64,000 bases of DNA from Diphasiastrum complanatum (lineage: Eukaryota; Streptophyta; Lycopodiopsida; Lycopodiales; Lycopodiaceae), in the NCBI GenBank assembly GCA_029204225.1, contig CM055097.1, positions 52,308,592 to 52,372,591 of the forward strand, written 5' to 3'. The notes under the pieces were generated by a model. That model did no database searches and was not told the DNA's origin. It saw nothing but the letters and a program-made list of their open reading frames with translations. Shown here in pieces: positions 47,549-58,093 of this stretch; the stretch's first letter is position 1, and the number at the start of each line of letters is the position of its first letter. The position numbers were made by a program, and so were the translations under genes.

Positions 47549-48001
47549 ACCTATGCTAAGCATAGGTTGTGGTCGAGTCCTTACTAACAACTTATGCTTA
47601 GCATAGGACAAAGGCGATATTCTTCAATTCTAACCTCCTTTCGACCTATGCTGAGCATAGCTTTCATCTCTAGTCCTATTCCAACCTATGCTCATCGTAG
47701 GTTAGCAAGCAAATGCGAAGACATCCTATGCTCAGCATAGGTCGTTACTCGCGCGCTCTTGTCCAACCTATGCTGAGCATAGGATGTCTTCGCTATTTGA
47801 TTGCTAATCTATGCTAATCATAGGTTGGAAGAGGACCAGAGATGCAACCTATGCTCAGCATAGGTCGAACTGTGGTAAGAATAAAGAAATAACGCCAGAA
47901 TCCTATGCTGAGCATAGGATAATACTAAGGACCCGAGCACAGCCTATGCTCAGCATAGGTTAAAGGAGAGGACTGGTGCAGGCACCTATGCTGAGCATAG
48001 G
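47549..48001. repeat. Long inverted repeat built from phased 17-bp palindromes CCTATGCTNAGCATAGG
   Basis: Twelve copies of CCTATGCT-N-AGCATAGG, or one- to three-base variants, start at 47550, 47591, 47645, 47685, 47725, 47767, 47808, 47848, 47902, 47943, 47985 and about 48069. Spacings are 41, 54, 40, 40, 42, 41, 40, 54, 41, 42 and 84. The first ten are mirror-symmetric: the start of each left copy plus the end of its right partner is 95,508 or 95,509. The spacers are also inverted copies, for example GCGAAGACATCC and GGATGTCTTCGC. The whole is one hairpin: arms 47,549-47,741 and 47,767-47,960, loop of 25 bases. There is no coding function. It lies 5' of, or within the first intron of, the ParB-like pseudogene. 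Confidence 0.95.
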
Positions 48002-48372
48002 TTACCCATGTTGCAAGAAGATGAATTCAAATTAAAATATGAATATTTTCTAATGCAAGAATTTATTACCCATGCTAAGCATAGAGCAAAGCTAGAAAAT
48101 GACAATAATCTTACCATCAAGAAATCTGAAAGCGAGAACGTATGCGAAATCTTATAGAAAGCCGTGACTTGGTCGTAGCGATTGCTCTGGCAGCATGTGG
48201 GCTTCTGATTTTGCAAATGAGGTGAGTTATGCTTGGACTATGGTCCTTAAATAATTTTTTTTTCGAGACCCCCGTCTCACGCCAGTCCTCCAGCTTACTT
48301 CGGGACCAAGTTGCCGCGACTCACCTCACCCCACGCCGACCTCGAGTATTAGCCCGGATAGTCCAAACCTAG

Positions 48373-48408
48373 CCCTAACACTAACCCTAACCCTAACCCT
48401 AACCCTAA
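48373..48408 (-). repeat. Short interstitial TTAGGG-type telomere-like tract
   Basis: Six hexamers, five CCCTAA and one CACTAA, read on the plus strand. The unit is six bases (vertebrate-type), not the seven-base CCCTAAA common in land plants. It is directly followed by the gypsy fragment. Confidence 0.85.
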
Positions 48409-48543
48409 GAATGCTGCCAAACAATATTTAAGACATGGTAGCCATCGGAAATTTTTATTACCCAGTTACTTTCTAGGCTTGTTGCTCATTTGCATTTAGT
48501 TGGTTTTTTTGTGTACGTCTATTGAGGTTCGCATAGGTTTTCA

Positions 48544-49441
48544 ATGATTTTTTCTGTAAAGAAAGTTCGACATTATCTTATGGAAACGCACTTTGCATTT
48601 TATACGGATAACCAGCCATTACTTTACTTGGTAAACAAGATGTGTAATATAGGGCATATTGCAAGATGGTTACTGTTATTGACCGACTTTGACTTTCGAG
48701 TTGTGGTTCGAAAAGATAAACAACATTATCTTGCCGACCGTGTTTCAAGAATTGATTCCGCAGGAGTGGATGATGAATTACCAGATGTTGCGTTATTCTA
48801 TGTTGAAGCCATACCTGAGTGGGCAGCGGATATTGTTGAGTATCTGATGTTAGGGCAACCTAATGACTCCTTGACAAAAGTACAAAAGAGACAATTGATT
48901 CATAAGGCTCAACCATATCAATTGATTGCTGGACAATTGTATCATCACAGAATGAATGATATTATTTGAAGATGTGTTTTACCACATGAAATACCTGAAT
49001 TAATCATGTTTTCATATGATGGAATGGGCGGAGGACATTTTTCTACAGATATCACTGTTTGCAAGCTTTTTCAATCAAGGTGTTGGTGGCCTACACTTCA
49101 TAAAGACACCAAGAATTATATTCAATCATGTGATATTTGCCAATGAGCACGACGTCCTACGCGACAGAACTATGAACCCTTACATCCGGTTTTATCGCAA
49201 GCACCATTTGAAAAATGGGGACTGGATTATGTTGGTCCGATTCATTCTGCGGCACGAGGATCTCAAGCTAAATATGACCAAAGCTGTTAAAGTTGCTGAT
49301 GCAAAATCTACGGCTAAATTCCTCTATGAACACATCATTATTAGATTCGGATGTCCTATTGAGATTGTCAGTGGTCGTGGTACAAACTTTGTTAATCAAA
49401 CAATAAAGTGTTTGTTGGAAGATTTTTTGTTGCAGACCTAA
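48544..49441 (+). pseudogene. Third Ty3/gypsy fragment: RNase H to integrase
   Basis: VRHYLMETHFAFYTDNQPLL, RWLLLLTDFDFRVVVRKDKQ and DRVSRIDSAG are the end of RNase H. The integrase zinc finger H...H...C.IC is spread over 48,985-49,140, with a stop after CDIC. KWGLDYVGPIHSAARGSQAK holds the first catalytic Asp region. About 8-10 codons are then missing at 49,274, which shifts the frame, and TKAVKVADAKSTAKFLYEH to SGRGTNFVNQT follows. It is closest to the fragment at 12,201-14,300. The upstream RT and downstream C-terminus are lost. Confidence 0.8.
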
Positions 49442-49960
49442 ATGTCAAGTTAGTGAATAAAGTTGGGACTCCCACCAACATTGGTTCAAATTCAAATTCA
49501 AATTGGTTCCCTCCAATTTTGAATGGTTTCCACTCTTTTTTAAGTTTGAATAGTTAGGGAGGTAGAAACGAGCCAATAGGATTTTGAGGCCAAGGTCCTC
49601 CTCTATACTATAAATAGAGGCAAACTCGACTTGCTCCTCATGTTCATATCCTCATTGCAATACAAGCATATTGGTTCTCTTATGGAATGGATTTGTGAAT
49701 GTCCTTGCTCTCTATCTTCTTCCTTCCATCTCTCGTGCTTTTGTTGCATTTGTTAATTGTTGGATCTGAATATTATTGGGATTGCATGTTCTTATGCTTT
49801 TTGTGAGAGAGAAAGGGAGAGAGAGAAAGAATAAGCTATCTTCATTGTGGATCGTAGTGTTAATGGATGTGTAGTGTTAATGGTTGTAGTGTAAATGCTT
49901 TGGGTTAATGGATGTTAGAGTTAGATGTGGATCTTCCATTCATGCTGAAATCTGAAATAT
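49442..49960 (+). repeat. LTR-like sequence 3' of the third gypsy fragment
   Basis: CTCCTCTATACTATAAATAGAGGC at about 49,590-49,615 is a strong TATA region typical of gypsy LTRs. It lies in the right place and orientation, after integrase, and is followed by AATACAAGCATATTGG and CT-rich sequence. With no second copy in the window the edges are unknown. Confidence 0.5.
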
Positions 49961-50049
49961 GCTTCATGGGAACGAACCTATGCGTGACAACTAACTTCAT
50001 CTCCTTGATGCTAGATTGCTTAGATCTTGGGTTGAGGATAGGTTAGGAA

Positions 50050-50440
50050 AGAAACCCACTACAACGACCATCTGTTGCAAGAGATTTTTGAACTGGTTAA
50101 TGTGACTCTGAAGATAATCACTATTCGACATCTTGAGTGTGAAGAATTTCCTTCATAGATGTAACTTGGTAGTTACGTCTGTCACATCATATAGTGAGCT
50201 CAAGATGTCCCATACTTCTTTCGAAGTTTTGGCTTCAGATATGTATCGAGAATAATAAGCGCAAAGCTTTACCATCATTATATTTCACTTTGAGCCTTAT
50301 GTGTCATCTTCAGGCTTCACTTCGATACTTGTGACAACATCCCACAACTCGTTGGCAATTAGCAAGGTCTTCATCTTAAATTTTCACAAGTAGTAATTGG
50401 ATCCATTCAGTTTGTCTGCGATAAGACCATCTTTACTTTG
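50050..50440 (-). pseudogene. Ty1/copia gag fragment
   Basis: On the minus strand, from about 50,440: MDSQSKDGLIADKLNGSNYY, a stop where Trp is expected, KFKMKTLLIANELWDVV, SEAKTSKEVWDILSSLYDVT and SDYLQSHINQFKNLLQQM. This is the UBN2-type copia gag with its GSNY.(W) entry and W..L segment. It follows a primer site at ~50,680-50,695 and the LTR 50,696-51,701 on the same strand. Only the N-terminal half of gag remains. Confidence 0.75.
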
Positions 50441-50695
50441 AGAATCCATCTGAAACTTTAGTCTGTTGATTGTAACGATGAGGTTAATAATGATGTTGTG
50501 CTGCACTATCAATAGGAAATCAAATATCTGATACTAAAGTTTGATACCACAATTGAAGAATATGATACTGTGAAAAGTATCTAATGATATGGATATGATA
50601 TTGTAAGATATCAAGTATTAGAGCTTTGGTATAACAAATCGCTCTGATATCATAAAGGTAATAGCATATCAAAGAATACACTCTGATACCATGTT

Positions 50696-51701
50696 GAAAA
50701 GAGATAATGAGATGAGAGAAAATTATTCGACAAATCGAAGGTAGTGAACGACTTATCAAGCATAGCGGAATAAACCTTCTTTCCTGTGCATGACTACGCC
50801 TATCAATTTTGAACAAAAAGAAACAGAAATCATATTCAATCTTTTAGCAATTAACTTTGTCTAGAAACTAAAGTGATTACGTAGCCAAACATGAAGCATT
50901 GAATTATCAGACAAATAGTAAGAGATTATCAGTCACAAAGAATCACAGGGATGCATACATACTGACATGATACTGAATGCAATAAAAGGGTAGATTAATT
51001 CAGTAAAAGAAGCAAATCAGAACGCAAATGAACACAAGTAGATTGCGGATCGAAGTTGCGTACTCTAAGCTATCTCTGAGTAACTGAGAATATGTTTGAA
51101 TTAAGCACTTCCACTAATAAGCAGTAAGCACAATAGCAAACTCTAAATCAACTCTAAAACTGAGCTAGAATACTCAAGAGTGTCCAAGCTTGAGAGCTTG
51201 AGAGAGATGCTAATTATTGCTTCAATTGATCTATCTATGATCATTAAAATGTAGAAGTATGATCAGCTATTTATACTAAGCAAATGCAGCAACATCCAAT
51301 AGTAGGACAACTAACTAGGTCGTAGATCATAATGGCCAGTGGGCCACAGTGAGCTGGCATCCCTCCAGCTGGTAATTCTTGGAAATAGCTTTAAAACGAG
51401 TGGAACATTAACTATCAATCAACCGACATGGCCGAAGTGGTCGCGGCCCCCAATAAGATTCGTTGGATGATGTCCAATATGTCGGATCCACCTGTGAGCG
51501 ATTCCCAATACTTCTGCAAAGTGTGTAGAAACATGCATAAAACTGTAGAGCTAAATAATGAAGTGGATGAAGATTAAAAATTGACTAGTCGATTAGTAGG
51601 AGAATAATCCAACATAGCCTACACCTACTTACAACTGGTAACAGTTGTCAACAGTAAATCGTAAACAATAATAAGTTTATCAGTGTTTTCTAACACTCTC
51701 C
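50696..51701 (-). repeat. Copia LTR, minus orientation
   Basis: On the minus strand it starts TGTTAGAAAACACTGATAAAC, directly after GAGGGAGAG (polypurine tract of the pol block 51,702-53,446). It ends before TGGTATCAGAGTG at 50,695, a primer site leading into the gag fragment. It has a TATA box (AGTATAAATAGCTGATC, near 51,280). So it is at once the 3' LTR of the pol block and the 5' LTR of the gag block, as expected after unequal recombination between tandem elements. The same family occurs at 17,575-18,190. Confidence 0.78.
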
Positions 51702-53446
51702 CTCGATGATAAAATTACATTCTTATATTTCTAATAGAGTACAAATTTTTTCAAATTTACATCTACCTAATGACTTAGTAAAAATATCTTTCACTTGATC
51801 TTCAGATTTATAGGAAAACAAGATCAATGGCTCCATAAAAATTTCTCTCAAACAAAATGATAATGTATTTCTATGTGCTTATTTCAAGCATGTACAACTG
51901 GATTTTTGGCAAGGTGAATGTAGCTTTGGTTGTCGCAAGAGATAGTAGTCGCATCCACTTGTGTTTGACCTAAATCAACAAGCAATCTTTGTAACCATAC
52001 CGCTTCTTGCTTAGCATTGCTGAGTGCACGATATTCAACTTACGTCGAAGATAAGACTAATGTAGGTTTCTTTTTGCTACTCCATGAAACTGCAGCTGTA
52101 CCATAACTAAATGTATGACCATTGGTAGATCTTTTGTCATCAATATTACCCGCCCAATCGGCATCTATGTAACCTACCAACATTCGCGCTTCAGGCTGAT
52201 CATACTTCAAACCAAAATTCAATGTCCCTTGAATGTACTTCCAGTGTGCTTGACTAGGATTTTGCATAAATTGACTAACAACACCAACAACATAAGAAAT
52301 ATCAGGTTGTGTGTGTGTGTCAAATAGATCAAACTACCCACCAACTGTCTGTACAAATAAGCATCCACTTTCTCAGATTCATCATATGTAGTAAGCTTTG
52401 TGTTGACATCCATCGGTGTACTCAAAGGCTTACAATCCTGCATATTGAACTTATAAAACAAATCTTGTGCATATTTGCTTTGTATAAGAAAGACAATGTC
52501 TTCCTTTTGCCATACTTCAATGCCACGACAATAATGCATCAATCCTAGATCGCTCATGTCAAAAGCATTGGAAAGATCTGATTTGATTTCATCAATTAAG
52601 CTCTCATTACTTCGTGTAATAATCAAATCATTCACGTATAAAATAATGAACAATATATCTGAATCTTGCTTTAGAATGTAAAGATTAGGATCAACATTAC
52701 TCTTTACCATTCCCCTTTGCTTGAAGTGTTCGTCAATGCAAGAGTACCATGCCCGTGGTGCTTGCTTCAATCCATAAATAGATTTGTTGAGCTTGCAAAC
52801 AAGATGTTCTCTTCCTAGCTCAACAAATCCTTGAGGTTGTACTAAATACACCTCTTCACCCAACACTCCATTAAGAAAAGTAGATTTAATGTCCATTTGT
52901 TGGATCTTCCAACCATAGAAAGCATAAATAGCAATGATAGAACATACTCAAACCCTCTCGCAACCAATAGTGCTTTGTACTTGTTGAGTTGCCCATCCAC
53001 TCCATATTTGATCTTATAAATCCATTTGCAAGTGATAGACATCTTACCATCAGGTAGCTCAACCAAGTTCTACATCCTATTTTTTAATATGGCCTCCATT
53101 TTTGTTTCCATAGCTGCACGCCACTCCTTGTGCTCCTTTGCTTCATCAAACATTTTTGGTTCTTGAGCCTTGATCACGGAGCTCATTAGGGCTAGATTCA
53201 TCTCTAACCTTGCAGGAGGTTTCCGATTTTTGCTTGACCTTCTAAGCTCTCCCTGTTCGCTAGATTCGAGAGTATCTCCCTTCTTAGCATCACCTGTGAC
53301 TGATAAGTACCATTTAGGTACTCTCTTAAGGATTTCAACATCAACCTTGCCTTTGTCCATTGGATCTTCAGCATCAAAATCCACTTTCTTCTTGACCTAT
53401 ACTTTTGCTCCCTCATCAAAAGCCCCTTTTACCATCATAGCTCTTG
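51702..53446 (-). pseudogene. Ty1/copia RT and RNase H (broken)
   Basis: Minus-strand reading: CKWIYKIKYGVDGQLNKYKA, LLVARGFEYV, a frameshift near 52,900, then MDIKSTFLNGVLGEEVYLVQ, LNKSIYGLKQAPRAWYS, FIILYVNDLII (the YVDD box reads YVND: the first catalytic Asp is Asn) and YRQLVGSLIYLT. After another shift RNase H follows: PSQAHWKYIQGTL, IDADWAGNIDDKRSTNGHTF and VSWSSKKKPTLVLSST, then a stop. The YVND change alone should abolish RT activity. Confidence 0.85.
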
Positions 53447-54603
53447 TCTAATCAGATCCAAAAAATCGTCTCTCCAGCTAGGACAAAGCATCACTCTGTA
53501 ATTTGCTTATTTGCAAAAAACCACTAGTGGACATGCCTTAAACAAAAGTAGCCCAGTACCAATGTTAAGAGCCCTTTCAGAATTTCATTTGAAGTTGAAG
53601 AAAGGTGAAGAAAAAACTTCACCAAATTCCTAGCCATCGGATATGTGCAAGATCTGTGATTCAGATCAACTTGACCTTTTTTTTTTGACATGTGGCAAAT
53701 ATCGGATCATGCGCTCTCACTCTTCTGCGCTTGCAAGGGGACCCACCCCTGGGTACGTTGGGCAATTTTAACTCGCTTCGACGCGCGACTACTGGACCCC
53801 CCCCCTCGCGCATTTTGGGCTGGTCCTTTGCATTTCAGACAGTTAGCTAGGCATTTCGGGCACTTGGATGCCGTTTCAGACTCCTGGACTAGCGTTTCAA
53901 AGCTGTGTACGACGTTTCATACATGTTCAACACTTTTTCTGCAACAGAATACAGCCAACAAACCTACAAAATACAATTTTCTTGCCAAAAAGTTCTATTT
54001 TTCACTCAAATCTCCACCAAAATCATCGATTTATGATGGAATGAGCTATAAATCTAACTCTCCTTGCAGTTGGCTGCCTCCCAACAGTACTCTCATTACA
54101 AATGATGGAGAATATTAAGTTTTTTAGCCTATTCTACTTGCTTGCACAAGTTTCACACAAAATCACAAAAGTAGGCTAAAACTCAATGAAATCATAGTTT
54201 TTCAGTTCCTAAATGTCTCATAACTATGAATGGCAGTACTAGACAGTGAATGGCAATACTAGACACAATCTAGTGTGATTCGTAGTTTCCCAAACAAAGA
54301 AATGAGAGATTTCTTGGCAAAACTCTCTCACAACACTTTTGACACAAAACTTGGAAGTATTGTAAAAATCTCCCAACTCAACAGATTTTCAATCTGTCTG
54401 ATGCTACCCTGGCCTTTTTGATGCCTCCGGAACTGTGTCTTTGTGCCCCACTGATGATTTTGAGCTCCAAGGAAGGATTTCTTCCAAATTTTTGCCTCTC
54501 CAAGCTTTCACCTCATGTGAAAGACTTTCTCACTTCATTGCGGAGCTTGTGACAAGCTGTATCCACTGATCAGACATGCATGACTATTGGGATCTGATAC
54601 CAT
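53447..54603 (-). other. Retroelement leader, non-coding remnant
   Basis: Follows the primer site at 54,591-54,603 on the minus strand and lies between an LTR (54,604-54,825) and the copia pol block. The 142-codon plus-strand frame at 53,690-54,118 has no recognisable domain and is antisense to the element. A 14-base word, CATCATAGCTCTTG, flanks the insert at 53,433 and 54,826. Confidence 0.4.
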
Positions 54604-54825
54604 GTCATTGATCTGATAAGCATAATTAATCAATCACCAAGAGAAAGAGAAAGAACACAACATCACACACTATTACACTGAATAATGAAGAGTACAATAA
54701 ACCCTAAATGTAGAGAGAGAGAAACTAGTAGTTGACTCTAGACTAGCCTACAACTACTTACAGCTGGTAACAATTGTCAAAAATAAATTGTAAACAATAA
54801 TAAGTTTATCATTGTTTTCTAATAG
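54604..54825 (-). repeat. Short copia LTR, minus orientation
   Basis: The minus-strand start TATTAGAAAACAATGATAAAC resembles the LTR at 51,701 over its first ~85 bases and then diverges. It ends ...AATGACA directly before TGGTATCAGATCC, a tRNA-iMet primer site with one change. About 220 bases long. Confidence 0.6.
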
Positions 54826-54901
54826 CATCATAGCTCTTGGACACTCCAGACGCTGCTGTAGTATATTTCTTCACTCTTATCACATTTGAGCTTAAGAGAG
54901 A

Positions 54902-55390
54902 GTGTTAGAAATCAGTTTTGATCTGATTCATTTATGTAAGCTCTAAATGTGATACTGTAATAAATGTACAGTTAATTAGATTTGCTATATTTGCTTGTAT
55001 TCGGGACGTGACTCGTTAAAGATATATCAATCGAGCACTGATTCTGTGGCCGGCTACTTGGGTTAGCCGAGTAGCCACACGTAGGAAAAATTAGCTTGTG
55101 CAATATATTTTTGATGGTTTATGCTATACTCAAGGGCATGTCTTGGATTTGTCAGTACTTTAGTCCATGTTGGGCCTATTAGTTATATAGGTGCCTTTTT
55201 TTTAGTGTGTTGACACTTATCGAGCCCATGCATGTTGGGGCTTTTACTATATGTACAGTTTCCTCTTTGTAATCAATAACTTTTGTTGTGCCATCTTTGA
55301 GAGCTTGTGAGGAGTGGCTATGGTGATTGATTGCTGTGATCCATATACTGCACTAGATACTAACGGAATTTAACTCTATGGATTTCATTA
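54902..55390 (+). repeat. Probable solo or 3' LTR, plus orientation
   Basis: AAGAGAGAG is followed by TGTTAGAAATCAG at 54,903, a polypurine tract and LTR start. ACTATATGTACAG and CTTTGTAATCAATAAC near 55,245-55,280 look like a TATA box and polyadenylation region. The right end is uncertain. Confidence 0.45.
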
Positions 55391-57400
55391 GCACACTAGA
55401 ATGATCACAAAAAAGACTTCTACAATAGCTAATGTAACAATTGGCAACCCAACTTTCACTATGACTTCATTCATTGTAGGTAAAGCTGATGAATCTTTAT
55501 GTGTTTGATTTTAGATGGCATGAAGAGAACATGTGATGCAAAAAAGAAATTGCTAGAAGGAAGAAAGTTATGCATGTATATAGAGGTTGCAATCTTAAAC
55601 TTGACGAGCTTGATGCTATTGAGGGAAATAATGAGTTTTAAAGAGATTACAAAGTTGTCTGTTTTAAACGTTTTGGTATGATTAAATTCGCTACTATATA
55701 AAGTTGACCTCCTATGTGCAATATACATATCTTAAGATTTGGCCTTCATACGACTTGTGTTATTGATTGATTGAACAAACACACAAGTGCAATTACATGC
55801 TCATAGCATTTTATGCGCAAATATACATTGTAGAATGAGTACTAGGCCTAGCCTAAACATGAACACATGTTGACGATGAAGCAAGTAAGGTGTGGTCTTG
55901 CATCAACATGTCAAATTTCTTTCTTTACCTGACTCATCCAATTGGCAAGTTTGCTACTTTTAAAATTTTTGGATTAAATATTCATATATAATAGAATAAG
56001 GGTGATTTCACATTGGGGTGCATGACAAGTGGGTAAAATTCTAAAATGAAGGATGACAATGTGAAAGAAGGGTTTTCTCTCCTTTTAGATTGAGCTTTAG
56101 TTGTCACCATGTGGCTCAAGAGGTGGTGGGGCCCTATGCCATCTCAAGTTGTTTTTTGTACTTGGGGACATTGCCAAAGAAGTTGAGGCAAAAATGGGTG
56201 GTAAGAGAAAAGGAGCATGTGATATTAGTTGTTGCTCATCTAAATCCACCCATTATATGTCCCCATAAGTGGCATGCTTATGATATGTTAAAAGATCTCA
56301 TTTACTCTCATTGAGGTCATGACTTATGAGTTTGACTATAGTCAACTCAACCTCATAAATGGGTGGCTATGGGTTTGATTTTGTTAACCTCAACGATCAA
56401 CTCCATGCGAATCTCACATATAAGAAAAAAATTGCCAAGAATTACAAATGTGCACTCTACAACTTTAGTGCTTATCATATATGCTTTTGAGAAATAATCC
56501 TTTGTGGATAAAATAAAATAATCCTTTGAGAATAAAATAAAAGTATCTTATTTTAATACTTTCATTATAAAACATCATAAGAATAATCTCATGCTATTTA
56601 TTCAATGACTATCTTGAAGACAAACTTCCATAATAGATAAATCATTTATAAATTGTTCTATTCCCATTTACACTTAAAATTATGAGTCTCATTAAATCTA
56701 CTAGTCCTTTGAAGGTGGAAGAATATATTGCTAGTCATCAAAGACCACAACATTACTAGCCTCCAATGGCTTGCAGTTTGCAACTTCATGACTCATGATA
56801 GATTCCCCCCCTAGCAACCCCCCTCCCATCTTATTAGCCATCTAGAATTCTAAGCCCGACAATGTTGGATATTGTTGTAAATGTTTTGGATTTTGCCGTG
56901 TGTTCACATTCAAGTTTCAAGGTGGCAAATGTGACAAGTGCCTAACATCCAAGTGGGTGAAAGTAAAAGGTATAGTGCCATTAGAGGACCATCACTCCCA
57001 AGACACCTTCATAGTATGTAAAATCAAATTTTGCCTTTTTACAAGGAAAACGGTTGCCACCTTTTTGAGCACAATTTGCTTGAAATTTTTTTTAAGGAGG
57101 AATATTTTGTTTTTCACATGCACACTTAAGTTGCACCTGAATTTGTTTTGCCTTTTTTTACATGCTCCATCCATGTGTAAAAAATATTTATGTTAAAAAA
57201 TAAAAACCGTTTTCATGACGAGGAAGGGCTGCCTTCCATTGTAAAGGGCCAAGGCCCTTGAGCAGAAGGTTCTTGAAGGTAGACCTTCCCCCCTAATGAT
57301 GTCATGAATCCTTGAGAGACAAAGAGACAAAGGTTATGCTTCTTTATTCCTCCTCCTCTCAAGGTACAAAAGACGTGGAAGCGCTTCCACTCAAATAGCA
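55391..57400. other. Intergenic DNA, no gene seen
   Basis: About 2 kb, AT-rich, with short frames only (56,090-56,314; 56,900-57,196) and no motif I recognise. No repeat partner in the window was noticed. Confidence 0.4.
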
Positions 57401-57420
57401 CCACATGGTTTGAAACTCGC

Positions 57421-57995
57421 ACCATTGGATGTATCCCGAAACATGCAAATCTTGCCACATCTTTTAAAATAGAGCCATTGAAAAGAGTCCACGTGGTAGC
57501 ATACCACGTGGCAATTCCAAATGGGGCAGCGTAAAACATACCGTGCCATTTAGCCTCACAGTCTCTTGGGGCGTCGCCGTCTTGGCTCTCCCTTTCTTCA
57601 ATGCCGACTCCTCAGTCAATGACCGTGTCACGGAGGTCTCTCTTCCCTCCTATTTTCATGGCACTGAAACCTCTAAAGCTCACCATCGTTGGATCTTATT
57701 AAGAAGTTCAGATTTTGCCACCTCTCATGAAAATCAGCCATTCAAAAAAGTCCTTGTCTCGGGTATGCCACGTGGCAAACATTCAAGCTATGTGCACTTA
57801 AAATATGTAGTGTGCCATTAAGTATGTGCATGGCACTTGATGGCGCAAAGCCCAGCACCGTCGATTCAAGTAATAAACGTTGAGATCCTGCCACGTTAGT
57901 GCTAGCTTCATACATAACACGATTGGAAAGGTTGTAAGCTGACGTGGCGAGAATCGAAGTGGCCGTGCGTAGAGATTTGTCGTGCCATTAAGCCC
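57421..57995 (+). promoter_or_regulatory. Three diverged tandem promoter modules upstream of HPAT
   Basis: Modules at about 57,421-57,553, 57,681-57,822 and 57,857-57,994 share an order: CACC(A/G)TyG(A)T start, a TGCCAC word, a CCATT...AGTCC region (in the first two), an ACGTGGC word and a GTGCCATT(A/T)AG end. The first module has two G-boxes (CCACGTGG at 57,489 and 57,504), the second one (GCCACGTGGC at 57,767) and the third ACGTGGC at 57,942. ACGTGGC is the known core of ABA-response elements and G-boxes bound by bZIP/bHLH factors. The last module ends 100 bases before the start codon. Confidence 0.55.
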
Positions 57996-58049
57996 CCCTA
58001 TCGGGCGCTCTCTCGTCGAGGCTTTTTCTCGTCGATCAGAGTTTGAGAA

Positions 58050-58051
<2 letters not shown>

Positions 58052-58085
<34 letters not shown>
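58052..58085 (+). repeat. (GA)n tract in the HPAT 5' UTR
   Basis: About 34 bases of GA end nine bases before the ATG. GA-rich leaders are known binding sites of plant BPC (GAGA-binding) factors; a role here is inference. Confidence 0.85.
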
Positions 58086-58087
<2 letters not shown>

Positions 58088-58093
58088 TTGGGG

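Noticed and set aside
47550-48085. CRISPR-like array (17-bp repeats with 24-37-bp spacers)
   Set aside because: The repeats are palindromes with alternating centre base and the spacers are inverted copies of one another around 47,754, so it is a long hairpin. The genome is eukaryotic and there are no cas genes.
53690-54118. 142-codon plus-strand frame
   Set aside because: Lies antisense to a copia leader between LTR and pol, with no recognisable domain.
57213-57539. 108-codon minus-strand frame upstream of HPAT
   Set aside because: Coincides with the repeated promoter modules and lacks any motif.
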